64,000 nt of DNA from an uncultured Bacteroidaceae bacterium (GCA_934293005.1 CAKQYA010000010.1:25777-89776); one strand, 5' to 3'; counted from the first letter of the stretch, positions 38,412 to 47,232 are shown. Notes: a model not told the origin generated them from the sequence alone. Numbers and translations are program-made.

Positions 38412-39938
38412 TCACTCTGCAAGTGAAATAGCGAACGACATCTGCTTGCCTGCTGGAGTCTTGCCCCATATCCACATAGTCTGCTCATCGCTTGCCTGAG
38501 CAGTGCGAAAACATGCCTCAATATCGTCCACAGTCTTGATATTCTGATTGTTTATACGCAAAATGATGAAGTGGTCTGGCATGCCAGCATCTTTCAGAAG
38601 TCCGTTCTTGAGTTTTGCGACCTGCACACCATACGACATGTTGAATGTTCTCTTCTGGCTATCGGTGAGTTCTTTGAAATCAGCTCCGAGCACATCCATC
38701 TTCTGCGCTTTCACAACAGCTGTATTGCCTTTTGTATTGCGGAATGTGACAGTAGCAGTCTTCTGTTTTTTGTCACGTATAAACTTCACTGTAGTTTTGT
38801 TGCCAGGCACATACTGCGTTGTTGCTTCCTGCAACTCAGACATCTTCTTCACGCTCTTGTCGCCAAGGCCAATGATGATGTCACCTTCCTTAAGTCCAGC
38901 CTCATCTGCAGCCCCTCCCTTCGTCACTTCTGCAATATAAACACCGTCATTGGTGCCAAAATCTGTATCAAACTTGTCATCTTTTGATTTCTGAGCATCT
39001 ATATAGTCATGCAGAGTCATGCCGCTTATACCAAGCATGGCGCGCTGCACAGTGCCGAAGGAACGGAGATCACTCACAACCTTTTTCATGATTGTGGTTG
39101 GGATGGCGAATCCATAGCCTGAGAATGAACCAGTCTGGGAATAGAGCATGGCATTGATGCCGACAAGTTCGCCTTCAGCATTGACAAGGGCACCTCCTGA
39201 ATTTCCAGGATTGATGGCTGCATCAGTCTGTATGAACGACTCAATTCCGTTTTTTGTTGTTCCGAGGTTGCGCGCTTTGGCCGACACTATGCCAGCTGTT
39301 ACAGTAGAAGTAAGATTAAAAGGATTGCCCACAGCGAGGACCCACTCACCTACCTTAAGTTTTTCGGAATCGCCTACCACAATTGCTGGCAGAGATTTTG
39401 CGTCTACCTTTAGAAGAGCCAAGTCGGTGTCAGGGTCAGTGCCTACGACACGAGCTGTAAACTCACGGTTGTCATTGAGTGTGATGGTTATTTGGTCTGC
39501 ATTCTCAACCACATGATTGTTTGTCACAATATATCCGTCAGATGAAATAATCACGCCCGAACCAGCCGATTCTCTTTTTGGCACCTGCATCTGACGGCGT
39601 TGTGTGCCTCCACCGCCACGGCCAAAAAACTCACTGAAAAAATCCTCAAAAGCATTAGGATATTCAATCACCTGAGTCTTGCTCGACTGCACACATTTTA
39701 TATAAACCACAGCATTGCACGCCTTTTCAGCGGCCTCTGTGAGGTCAACAGGCTGTAATGCAGGAGCTGTCGCATTCGAACACCGCATGAAGCTTCCATT
39801 GTCGTCCGACTGACACTCGTTGTCAACTGCCTCTTCATCTGAAAGTGATGTAAGAGAGTATGCAAAGGCTCCGGTAAGTCCGGAGAAGAAAGCGACACAA
39901 GCCATTGTGCCGTAGAATCGTTTCATTGATTGTTTCAT
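38412..39938 (-). CDS. HtrA/DegP-type periplasmic serine protease
   Basis: A 508-residue protease-chaperone with an N-terminal signal or anchor (ACVAFFSGLTGAFAYSL). The catalytic triad is His142 (NNHVVENAD), Asp172 (DTDLALLKV) and Ser247 (NPGNSGGAL). Two PDZ domains follow: the first around residues 310-400 (KGGAADEAGLKEGDIIIGLG), the second at the C-terminus (LLKDAGMPDHFIILRINN). It degrades misfolded envelope proteins. A glycine-rich loop (FFGRGGGG) matches the LA loop of DegP. Transcribed alone, with a long leader. Confidence 0.95.
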   Translation of the reverse strand: MKQSMKRFYGTMACVAFFSGLTGAFAYSLTSLSDEEAVDNECQSDDNGSFMRCSNATAPALQPVDLTEAAEKACNAVVYIKCVQSSKTQVIEYPNAFEDFFSEFFGRGGGGTQRRQMQVPKRESAGSGVIISSDGYIVTNNHVVENADQITITLNDNREFTARVVGTDPDTDLALLKVDAKSLPAIVVGDSEKLKVGEWVLAVGNPFNLTSTVTAGIVSAKARNLGTTKNGIESFIQTDAAINPGNSGGALVNAEGELVGINAMLYSQTGSFSGYGFAIPTTIMKKVVSDLRSFGTVQRAMLGISGMTLHDYIDAQKSKDDKFDTDFGTNDGVYIAEVTKGGAADEAGLKEGDIIIGLGDKSVKKMSELQEATTQYVPGNKTTVKFIRDKKQKTATVTFRNTKGNTAVVKAQKMDVLGADFKELTDSQKRTFNMSYGVQVAKLKNGLLKDAGMPDHFIILRINNQNIKTVDDIEACFRTAQASDEQTMWIWGKTPAGKQMSFAISLAE

Positions 39939-40425
39939 GATTATATGTGTTATTTTTGTTTATGTCTGTAATCTATTGCCGTCACATTGTGCATCTTCGC
40001 ACGACCACCCGTTAGTTGCGCATGTCATTGTCTATTCATAAGCCAACTTAATTGTGTTCTTATAAGCTTGCCATCGCAAATCTATGTAAGTCGTTTTGCA
40101 TTTCGACGACAAAATAACAACATTTTCAAAATATAGCCAAATGAATACAAGGGATAATTCAGATGTTTTATGTAATTTAACACAGAATCCACTCGTATTA
40201 ACGAGTATTAAAATATTTCTTTGTTTTTACATGCTTTTTTGTCAATTATAAATAGCCTTTAATGACTATAAAAGCATTATTTACACAATTATACAAACAT
40301 TGCTCTCCACAAATATCATCTCATCATCATTGGTGTCGCCAACACTGCCACAGCAGCATTTTTCGTTACATATATACTAATGTAGCTTTGTCAGTTCATG
40401 AAAAAGTCGTAACTTCGCACTCATT
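39939..40425. other. Divergent intergenic region between htrA and the DUF5063 gene
   Basis: About 490 AT-rich bases. It holds the candidate htrA promoter (40077-40084, minus) and, just upstream of 40426, a weaker TAACTTCG element for the plus strand. No gene seen. Confidence 0.45.
40077..40084 (-). promoter_or_regulatory. Candidate -7 element for htrA
   Basis: On the minus strand this reads TAGATTTG, matching TAnnTTTG. It would give htrA a leader of about 130 bases. No -33 element at ideal spacing. Confidence 0.4.
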
Positions 40426-40977
40426 ATGAAAAATGAAAACAACAACCCCATATATAGCAGAGACGTGATAGAATTGGTCACTGTAGCAGTGGAATACTGC
40501 GCTTTTGTCGAACAAGCAAGAGAGAAATCCCGCAAACAGTTCACCGACGTCATCACAAAGATTCTGCCATTGCTCTACATCAAAGCTGCTGTGCTGCCGC
40601 AATTTGCAACCCTGCAGGAGGAAACATGGACAGAAGACTTTGTCACAGAAGCCGATTACGATTACGTGCGCGCAGGCATAGCAACAGTCATGGCAGAGAA
40701 AGACGACTACCTTGACGTGTTTGTCGAAGACATGAAATACAGCGAGTCACCTATTCTTGCCACAGTGAGCGAGAATCTCGCCGACCTTTATCAAGTGCTG
40801 AAAAACTTCGCCATGCGATACAAAAACGAGACAAGCGAAGAGGACATGCTCGAAGCTTTAGCTGAGATAAAAGAAAACTTCCGTTACGAATGGGGGCAAA
40901 AACTCGTCAATGTGCTCAGAGCCTTGCATGAAGTAAGATATTCAGAGGAAGAACTTGACGACGAAGATGATGAGTGA
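40426..40977 (+). CDS. DUF5063-domain protein
   Basis: A 183-residue, mainly helical, acidic cytosolic protein with the pattern of DUF5063 (NPIYSRDVIELVTVAVEY, ITKILPLLYIKAAVLP, then YLDVFVEDMKYS). The C-terminus is very acidic (SEEELDDEDDE). It overlaps or abuts the next open frame and starts a run of exonuclease, methyltransferase and QueH genes, a neighbourhood of nucleic-acid enzymes. Function unknown. Confidence 0.75.
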   Translation: MKNENNNPIYSRDVIELVTVAVEYCAFVEQAREKSRKQFTDVITKILPLLYIKAAVLPQFATLQEETWTEDFVTEADYDYVRAGIATVMAEKDDYLDVFVEDMKYSESPILATVSENLADLYQVLKNFAMRYKNETSEEDMLEALAEIKENFRYEWGQKLVNVLRALHEVRYSEEELDDEDDE

Positions 40978-41027
40978 AAGCACGCACAACGGCAGCAACT
41001 CATGACCCACAACCCACTACTAGAGAA

Positions 41028-41672
41028 ATGAGAACTATTTACGACAAATTCGATAAGACTGCCATACAAAATTTGCCAAGAGCGATGTTTGAAGGCAGAA
41101 TCATCATCATATACACAGAAAAAGATGCCAACAAAGCCATACAATACCTGATGAAACAAAAGTTGGTAGGCATGGACACGGAGACACGCCCTTCTTTCAA
41201 GAAAGGCACACGGCATCAAGTGGCGCTGCTTCAATTGTCAACGCCCGACACCTGTTTTCTTTTTCGCATCAACATAATTGGCATGACCGACTCCATCACA
41301 CGTTTTCTCGAAGACACATCGGTCACCAAAGTTGGTCTCTCTCTTCGAGACGATTTCCGCAATCTTGCTCAACGCCGCGAGTTCACACCTGGAGCACATA
41401 TAGAATTGCAACAGGAAGTGAAGGAAATAGGCATCAAAGATATGAGCCTTCAAAAAATATACGCAAATATCTTTGGCGGCAAGATTGCCAAGAACCAGCA
41501 GCTATCCAATTGGGAAGCCACCAACCTCAGCGAAGCGCAACAAATATATGCTTCCACCGACGCATGGGCATGCTTGAAGATACACGAGGAGGTGTTGCGG
41601 CTCAAACGTGAAAACGACTACATCATCGAATACGCCACAGTGCCTGAGCCAGCCAAAACTGAAGCAATGTGA
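41028..41672 (+). CDS. 3'-5' exonuclease (DnaQ/RNase D-like)
   Basis: About 214 residues from ATG 41028 (MRTIYDKFDKTAIQ). The DEDD exonuclease motifs are visible: Exo I VGMDTETRPSF (D and E), Exo II around KVGLSLRDDFRNL, and Exo III YASTDAWACLKIHEEVL. It degrades nucleic acid from the 3' end; RNA or DNA preference is not clear. The frame is open upstream to 40974, overlapping the DUF5063 stop, but the upstream residues have no similarity to the family. Confidence 0.88.
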   Translation: MRTIYDKFDKTAIQNLPRAMFEGRIIIIYTEKDANKAIQYLMKQKLVGMDTETRPSFKKGTRHQVALLQLSTPDTCFLFRINIIGMTDSITRFLEDTSVTKVGLSLRDDFRNLAQRREFTPGAHIELQQEVKEIGIKDMSLQKIYANIFGGKIAKNQQLSNWEATNLSEAQQIYASTDAWACLKIHEEVLRLKRENDYIIEYATVPEPAKTEAM

Positions 41673-41840
41673 TTTTCCTAATAAATGACATGCTGGGCAG
41701 ATGTCATCGAAAATGCAGCCGAACATATTGTTACTGCGCGAAATAAACAATACAAGACGCAACACATGCGCTGACGCAGCAACACAAATGCTGATGCTGA
41801 GACACACAAATCCAAAACATTTCAACTCATTATATAAAAT

Positions 41841-43016
41841 ATGAAAAGTATATTCTTGAAACGAGGCAAAGAAGACTCTCTGAGACGCTTCCATCCATGG
41901 ATATTCTCTGGAGCCATACAGAGCATGAGCGAAGAGCCGCAAGAGGGCGAAACAGTCATGGTCTTCACCAATGAAAACGAATACATAGCAACAGGCCATT
42001 TCCAGATAGGAAGCATCATGGTGCGTGTGCTGTCATTCAACAACGAAACCATTGACCAAGCATTCTACGAGCGCCGACTTGCCATCGCTAAAGATGTAAG
42101 AAAATGCATAGGCGTCATCAACGACACCAACAACACATACCGACTCGTTCATGGCGAAGGCGACAACCTTCCAGGACTCGTCATCGACATCTATGGAGCC
42201 ACAGCCGTGATGCAGGCCCACTCCGTAGGCATGCACACCGACCGAATGATGATTGCCACAGCACTGAAGAATGTAATGGGCAACGAAATACAAAACATTT
42301 ACTACAAGTCGGAGACAACATTGCCTTATAAAGCAGAACTCGAGCAGGAAAACTGTTTCCTTCTCGGAGGCGACACAAACGACATTGCCGTGGAGAACGG
42401 ATTGAAATTTCATGTCGATTGGCTTAAGGGACAAAAGACAGGCTTCTTCGTAGACCAAAGAGACAACAGACGCCTGCTCCAGCAATACGCCAATGGCAAG
42501 AAAGTGCTCAACATGTTCTGCTATACTGGAGGATTCTCCTTCTATGCCATGAGAGGCAACGCACAACTTGTCCATTCGGTCGACTCATCACAAAAAGCTA
42601 TAGACCTGACCAACGCCAACATCTCGCTCAACTTTCCTGGCGACAGCCGTCACCAAGCCTTTGCAGAGGACGCATTCAAGTTTCTCGACAACATGGACAC
42701 TCCTTACGATCTCATTGTGCTTGACCCACCTGCATTTGCCAAACACAAGGATGCCCTGCGCAACGCATTGAAGGGCTATACCCGACTCAACAAAAAAGCA
42801 TTCGAGAAGATTCAGCCAGGCGGCATTCTCTTCACCTTCAGCTGCTCGCAAGCTGTAAACAAAGACCAGTTCCGCACAGCCGTGTTCACAGCAGCAGCTG
42901 CCGCAAAGAGAAATGTGCGCATACTGCACCAGCTCCACCAACCAGCAGACCACCCAATCAACATCTACCACCCAGAGGGTGAATATCTGAAAGGACTTGT
43001 GCTGTATGTTGAATGA
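41841..43016 (+). CDS. RlmI-like class I SAM-dependent rRNA methyltransferase
   Basis: A 391-residue enzyme of the RlmI/RlmK family that makes 5-methylcytosine in 23S rRNA. It has an N-terminal PUA domain (KSIFLKRGKEDSLRRFHPWIFSGAI), an EEHEE-like middle part, and a Rossmann domain with motif I VLNMFCYTGGFSFYA, VDSSQKAIDL and the catalytic LIVLDPPAFAK, plus GILFTFSCSQ. The exact target base is inferred from the family. Its stop overlaps the frame of the QueH gene. Confidence 0.9.
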   Translation: MKSIFLKRGKEDSLRRFHPWIFSGAIQSMSEEPQEGETVMVFTNENEYIATGHFQIGSIMVRVLSFNNETIDQAFYERRLAIAKDVRKCIGVINDTNNTYRLVHGEGDNLPGLVIDIYGATAVMQAHSVGMHTDRMMIATALKNVMGNEIQNIYYKSETTLPYKAELEQENCFLLGGDTNDIAVENGLKFHVDWLKGQKTGFFVDQRDNRRLLQQYANGKKVLNMFCYTGGFSFYAMRGNAQLVHSVDSSQKAIDLTNANISLNFPGDSRHQAFAEDAFKFLDNMDTPYDLIVLDPPAFAKHKDALRNALKGYTRLNKKAFEKIQPGGILFTFSCSQAVNKDQFRTAVFTAAAAAKRNVRILHQLHQPADHPINIYHPEGEYLKGLVLYVE

Positions 43017-43036
43017 CAATCCATAAAAAAAACATC

Positions 43037-43654
43037 ATGAAGAAAGCGCCAGCTATCATCATACCGCATGGAGCAGACACTGTGCTGCTCCATGCTTGTT
43101 GTGCACCATGTTCATCAGCCATAGTGGAGTGGCTTATGCAACACGGCATCACCCCTGTGATATTCTACTACAATCCCAACATTTTCCCGACAGAAGAATA
43201 TAACATACGCAAGGCTGAAAGCAAAAGACATGCCGAATCTCTTGGCGTGCGCTGGATAGACGGAGACTACAACCACGAAGAATGGCTCGCACAAATAAAA
43301 GGACTCGAAACACAGCCTGAGAGAGGCACAAGATGCGCAGAATGCTTCCGCATCCGCCTCACTGCCACTGCCATCCAAGCAGAGAAACTTGGCATCAAAC
43401 ACTTCACGACAACACTCGCCTCTTCCAGATGGAAAAGCCTCGAACAGATAAACGAAGCAGGAATGAAAGCACAGGCTGCCGTGCCAACCACTGTTTTCTG
43501 GGCTCAAAACTGGCGCAAGGGCGGTCTTTACGAGCGACGCAATGCTTTGCTCAAGGAATATAAGTTCTATAATCAGCAGTATTGCGGCTGCGAGTTCAGC
43601 ATGCGCAACAAGATTGACAGCAACGGCAATACAAAACATGAAAATATTCCATAG
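43037..43654 (+). CDS. queH: Epoxyqueuosine reductase QueH
   Basis: About 205 residues from ATG 43037. QueH converts epoxyqueuosine to queuosine in tRNA, replacing QueG. Family signatures: LLHACCAPCSS, FYYNPNIFPTEEY, CAECFRIRL and YCGCEFS; these cysteines hold the 4Fe-4S cluster and a second iron. The frame is open to 43013, overlapping the RlmI-like stop, so the two may be coupled. Its RNA-modification role fits its neighbour. Confidence 0.92.
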   Translation: MKKAPAIIIPHGADTVLLHACCAPCSSAIVEWLMQHGITPVIFYYNPNIFPTEEYNIRKAESKRHAESLGVRWIDGDYNHEEWLAQIKGLETQPERGTRCAECFRIRLTATAIQAEKLGIKHFTTTLASSRWKSLEQINEAGMKAQAAVPTTVFWAQNWRKGGLYERRNALLKEYKFYNQQYCGCEFSMRNKIDSNGNTKHENIP

Positions 43655-43757
43655 ATTGACATGCAACACCATAACAAACAACGATGTAAATAAATTAAAA
43701 GAAGCAGTGACTTTTTGTTAAACATGGTTAAACAGGACATATTTAAAGCGGTAAGAT

Positions 43758-43863
43758 TTTGAACAGAAAAAACAAAATATTATCTTTGCACCGTGTTTTT
43801 CATGGTATTAGATTTATTTTAAGGTTAGTAAAGATTGCTTGTCGTGAGATAAGCAATTTTTTT
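43758..43863 (+). ncRNA. Short leader RNA with own promoter and terminator
   Basis: Promoter TTTG (43758-43761) plus TATCTTTG (43781-43788) at 19-bp spacing; then GTGTTTTTCATGGTATTAGA and AAGGTTAGTAAAG; then a terminator ATTGCTT (43834-43840)-10-base loop-AAGCAAT (43851-43857) followed by seven T. The expected transcript is about 70 bases. I recall the GTGTTTTTCATGGTATTAGA ... AAGGTTA core as recurrent in Bacteroidales genomes upstream of genes, but cannot assign it to a named family. Confidence 0.6.
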
Positions 43864-43898
43864 CTGTATAATGGCATACGTGATATGTTTTTTTTTAT

Positions 43899-43906
43899 TA
43901 TCTTTG
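43899..43906 (+). promoter_or_regulatory. Second -7 element, directly upstream of the acidic-tail gene
   Basis: TATCTTTG, after the leader RNA terminator. With a start near 43913 it would give a 45-base leader for the gene at 43958. No clear -33 match. Confidence 0.5.
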
Positions 43907-43957
43907 CATCCGATTTCAAAAACATAGACAACTATATTCATACTATATCGACGAAAC

Positions 43958-44791
43958 ATGAAGCAAAAGACTAAGCTTACACTTGACGATCTCACCAAGA
44001 GCAACATTTGGACAGTGTCTCCACAAGAACTGAGTCAGATGATCATTGATGCCAAGAAGAAAAGAGACGAATACGCTGAGATGGAAAAACATTTCAACAA
44101 CATCGTCAAAACAGTGTTCGACATCACATATCTGAAACGTGAAGACACAGAACAAGTGAACAAATTGGAAAACATCGGTTACGAGGTGTTCTCCACCCCC
44201 GACGAAAACGGAAACAACGCCATTGCCATCCGCAAGCATCCTATAAAGAAAGTGACAGACCTCACACTCGAAAACATACAGCACCTTGAAGCATGGGAAG
44301 TGCTGCAGCTCATCAGCAACAATATGGGCACAGGATGGAAGGGACTGCCGCTCGCCATACAAGATATCATCGAGTCAGCATTCTTCGTCGACTGCACCGT
44401 GATGCCAGTCAAAACAATGCGCAAGCCTGGAGGCATAATCGACCGTCGCAAGGAAGATGGGTATGAAGTGCTCGAAATGGAACGCGGAGCATGGATAGAG
44501 GGCATATTCCTCAAGCCAAGGCCAAAAGTGGAGAAAGTGCACATCGATTACAGCATCAGCGACGATGAAGATGGCAGAAGGAAAAGACACAAAGATGACG
44601 ACAATGACGACTTCGAAGAGATTGAGCTTCCAGAGGAGGAGGACGAAGACATGGACGACGAAGAGTTGAAGCGTCTGGATGGAAATGATGAAGATGAGGA
44701 CATGGAAGACAACCTTATCGATGAAAACAACATCCAACTGGAAGACATTGATGACATTGACGACATAGAAGACATGTCCGACGAAGACTAA
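43958..44791 (+). CDS. Hypothetical protein with long acidic tail
   Basis: A 277-residue cytosolic protein. Residues 1-190 look like a folded domain: an N-terminal coiled-coil-prone helix (QELSQMIIDAKKKRDEYAEME) and a region with VTDLTLENIQHLEAWEVLQL and GLPLAIQDIIESAFFVDC. Residues from about 193 on are almost all D, E and a few basic residues (for example EEIELPEEEDEDMDDEEL). Such tails are found in DNA mimics, histone-like chaperones and RNA polymerase factors, but I do not recognise the family. Confidence 0.7.
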   Translation: MKQKTKLTLDDLTKSNIWTVSPQELSQMIIDAKKKRDEYAEMEKHFNNIVKTVFDITYLKREDTEQVNKLENIGYEVFSTPDENGNNAIAIRKHPIKKVTDLTLENIQHLEAWEVLQLISNNMGTGWKGLPLAIQDIIESAFFVDCTVMPVKTMRKPGGIIDRRKEDGYEVLEMERGAWIEGIFLKPRPKVEKVHIDYSISDDEDGRRKRHKDDDNDDFEEIELPEEEDEDMDDEELKRLDGNDEDEDMEDNLIDENNIQLEDIDDIDDIEDMSDED

Positions 44792-45129
44792 ACAATGCCA
44801 AAAACTGCACATACACATCGGTCGAACAACATATTCGGAATAATCTTCACCATGTGCTGATTAGTCAAAAATAGAAAAAAGGGTAAGGGGAGCGTGCTTC
44901 ACAGCATGCTCCCCTTCTTCTAATCACAAAAAACGAAATCGATTAAAATTATACTTCTCCTGTGAGCTGTGCATTGCCATCGCCCAATAAACACACATTG
45001 CGGCATAGATTCAAATTGCATATATCTGTGGCTTTGCCACTCTATTCATCGTCTATGCCATGTCTCATCTATGTGACCTGGTTCATTCGCACCATCGTGG
45101 TATAGTAACATTCTTAAAAACGCATAGTA
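44792..45129. other. Convergent intergenic region
   Basis: About 340 bases between the acidic-tail gene and a minus-strand small membrane protein. Apart from the terminator at 44885-44920 I see no feature. Confidence 0.4.
44885..44920 (+). terminator. Terminator after the acidic-tail gene
   Basis: Arms AAGGGGAGCGTGCT (44885-44898) and AGCATGCTCCCCTT (44903-44916), complementary except for one G-T wobble, loop TCAC, followed by TCTTCT and preceded by an A-run. Confidence 0.75.
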
Positions 45130-45378
45130 TCATTTAAGATGCATGCAGAACCAAAGCCAAGGCCCTATGAGCAATAGGAACAACAAACAAAGATAGACAT
45201 AGAAACGCTTTTGTTTCAGCACATCAGAAAAAGACAAATGCTTCAACCAATGCCTGCCAAGCACGCCTCCGCAGTCATGCTTTATGACACACGATATAAT
45301 AACGGCAACGCCTACTGACATCAACACGATGACAAGCATGCCAGCTTCACAGGATATAATTGGAACTTTATCATTCAT
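45130..45378 (-). CDS. Small two-helix membrane protein
   Basis: About 82 residues from ATG 45378 (MNDKVPIISC), with two hydrophobic helices (MLVIVLMSVGVAVIISCVI and YVYLCLLFLLLIGPWLWF) and a basic central loop. The frame continues to a TTG at 45405, but a TAATTTTG promoter-like element covers that region on the minus strand, so the ATG is preferred. I do not recognise the family; it could be a small membrane protein linked to the neighbouring regulator. Confidence 0.45.
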   Translation of the reverse strand: MNDKVPIISCEAGMLVIVLMSVGVAVIISCVIKHDCGGVLGRHWLKHLSFSDVLKQKRFYVYLCLLFLLLIGPWLWFCMHLK

Positions 45379-45619
45379 TATAGTGTTTTGTTGATTACTT
45401 TGCAAAATTAGCTATTTCATCATCAACAAAGTGTCCACTTCATAGCTTTTAGTGTCTACTTACCCATGTTTTGTTGTCCACTTTTGTCAAAGTAGACACA
45501 AAAATGACACCATACGGGGAAAATTTGTAAAAACATGATTCATGCAATATCTTATATTGGGCATTTCGACGAATAAATTATTTCCAAGACCTTTGTTATT
45601 ATAAGCACATCCAAAGACA

Positions 45620-46753
45620 TCACTCGCCAACTGACGATTTAATCTGAGCATCCCTCCATTCCACAGGAGTCACACCTACCCTTTCCTTGAAGATTCGGTA
45701 AAGATATGAGCGCGAAGAGAAGCCACACTCAGAAGAAATGATATCATTGCTGTAATCGGGATTCTCCATCATCATGGTCTGAGCAGCCTTGAAACGGATG
45801 TCACTGAGCCATCCTCTGAACGTGCATTGCATGCCTTGATCGAAGAATGTGGAAAGATCGCTCTTCGGCACCTTTATGTCATGAGAAAGAGTCTGCATGT
45901 TGACGCTGCTGTCTTTGAATCCCAACTGTGCGCACCATTCGTCAAGACGTGCCTGAATCTCACTCATACGCTCGTATGTGAGCGTCGACCGCTTCTGCTG
46001 TCCAGGAGACATAGCTGCTTCTTCTGAATTTTGACTATCTTCTTCCGACACAATGAAATCCTTGGCAGGAACATAATTATATCCAAGAGAGATGAAAGTG
46101 ACTATATAGAAAAACAAAGCTATAAGAAGCATCGGACCCACTATCATCACCATAGTGTTCGACAATATTAACCCTGGTATGATTAGAGCAGAGAGATACA
46201 ACACGGCAAGGCTTGATGTAGCATAACGTTGGTAAGGCAACATGTCGCCAGCCGTCTCCTTTTCAAGCATCTTCTTGTGCTTGGAAACAACATTCATCAC
46301 ATTAGCCACAGAGTGAATCACGCTAAATTCAAACAATACCGCCATCGCATTTAACCAACGGTCCATATTGCTGATTCCATAAATCAAAGCTGACACAGCG
46401 CAGAGAACAAGAATAATGGCATACAGAACTATATTGCCCGATAAGAATCGCCACAGCTTACGACGTCCCATAACTGTTAAATTATACACACCTGCGGCCA
46501 TCAGCATAAAGCTTGGGAGATAAAACAATATGTTAAACACTGCACCCATCTCGGTGTCAGATGCACGTATGCCAAAATGCATCTGGAAGAAAAAATGCAA
46601 TGTCATGATGAACATGGCCACAAACAGCATCCATCGCGAATTCTCATATTTTTTATTCACCCACTTTATATGCAGACGTGTCAAGCCAATCAACATGGAG
46701 CACATCAACATATATATAAAACACGCAAACTGCACTTTATATAATGTATCCAT
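45620..46753 (-). CDS. Membrane-anchored AraC-family regulator
   Basis: A 377-residue protein with about seven hydrophobic helices in residues 5-245 (for example WMLFVAMFIMTLHFFFQM, IVLYAIILVLCAVSALIY) and a C-terminal AraC double HTH (MQTLSHDIKVPKSDLSTFFDQ and DIISSECGFSSRSYLYRIFKERVGVTPVEWR). It would bind DNA while sitting in the inner membrane and may sense an envelope or lipid-soluble signal. No target is indicated; it is divergent from the trp leader region. Confidence 0.85.
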   Translation of the reverse strand: MDTLYKVQFACFIYMLMCSMLIGLTRLHIKWVNKKYENSRWMLFVAMFIMTLHFFFQMHFGIRASDTEMGAVFNILFYLPSFMLMAAGVYNLTVMGRRKLWRFLSGNIVLYAIILVLCAVSALIYGISNMDRWLNAMAVLFEFSVIHSVANVMNVVSKHKKMLEKETAGDMLPYQRYATSSLAVLYLSALIIPGLILSNTMVMIVGPMLLIALFFYIVTFISLGYNYVPAKDFIVSEEDSQNSEEAAMSPGQQKRSTLTYERMSEIQARLDEWCAQLGFKDSSVNMQTLSHDIKVPKSDLSTFFDQGMQCTFRGWLSDIRFKAAQTMMMENPDYSNDIISSECGFSSRSYLYRIFKERVGVTPVEWRDAQIKSSVGE

Positions 46754-46998
46754 ATTTATTATATTATATATATGTCAATACTATTCGAAACGGCCATCTC
46801 GACCTTTCCAGCATGCATAACACGCTTCATAGAACCAAAGCGGCATCACTTTCATTTTTTCATCAACAAAGTTAATCATTTTTCGCCACAAAACTCGACA
46901 ATACACTAATGTTTTTTAATATCAGCACCCTTTTAAGACATCACCCGAGGTTCAAATTGACTTTTTTCGGTCTTTTGATGAAATTTTCTTGCAAATTG

Positions 46999-47030
46999 TT
47001 TGGCAGAACAAAACAAAATGCGTTACTTTG
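46999..47030 (+). promoter_or_regulatory. Promoter of the trp operon
   Basis: TTTG (46999-47002) and TTACTTTG (47023-47030) with a 20-bp spacer, a near match to the Bacteroidetes consensus. The predicted start near 47037 gives a leader of about 380 bases before trpB, containing the leader peptide and attenuator. Confidence 0.65.
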
Positions 47031-47082
47031 CAAGCGAAACATAACAACAGATGTTAAACTATAACAAACAACAACAAAGACA

Positions 47083-47148
47083 ATGACACTCAACAACAAT
47101 ACATATTGGCGCTGGCACAACTTGAGATACAAAACATCGCAAGTCTAA
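47083..47148 (+). CDS. trpL: Trp leader peptide
   Basis: A 21-codon open frame (ATG 47083, stop TAA 47146-47148) that starts MTLNNNTYWRWHN and ends KTSQV. Two of its codons are Trp (47107-47109 and 47113-47115), separated by one Arg codon. It is placed between the trp promoter and a terminator hairpin that precedes trpB. The layout is that of a ribosome-mediated attenuator, so its translation speed, not its product, would matter. Confidence 0.8.
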   Translation: MTLNNNTYWRWHNLRYKTSQV

Positions 47149-47232
47149 CATCCGTAGCCATACGTGAATATGTCACATAACACATACACAAAAGCTAAAA
47201 GGAGCCTATCGTACTTGCGGTAGGCTCCTTTT
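47138..47232 (+). promoter_or_regulatory. trp attenuator: antiterminator and terminator
   Basis: Terminator: AAAAGGAGCCTA (47197-47208) pairs with TAGGCTCCTTTT (47221-47232); TC/GG and a G-C pair extend it, leaving loop TACTTG. Segment CGCAAGT (47138-47144, last leader-peptide codons) can pair with ACTTGCG (47213-47219) in the terminator's loop and inner stem. The same CAAGT can instead pair with ACTTG (47120-47124) just after the Trp codons. Thus a ribosome stalled at Trp would block the 1:2 pairing and favour the antiterminator; a ribosome at the stop codon covers CGCAAGT and lets the terminator form. Confidence 0.75.

Noticed and set aside
43759..43974. 71-residue frame upstream of the acidic-tail gene
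   Set aside because: It covers the promoter, leader RNA and terminator and starts before any transcript.
44548..44775. Ser/Met-rich frame opposite the acidic tail
   Set aside because: It is the shadow of GAC/GAA-rich codons on the other strand.
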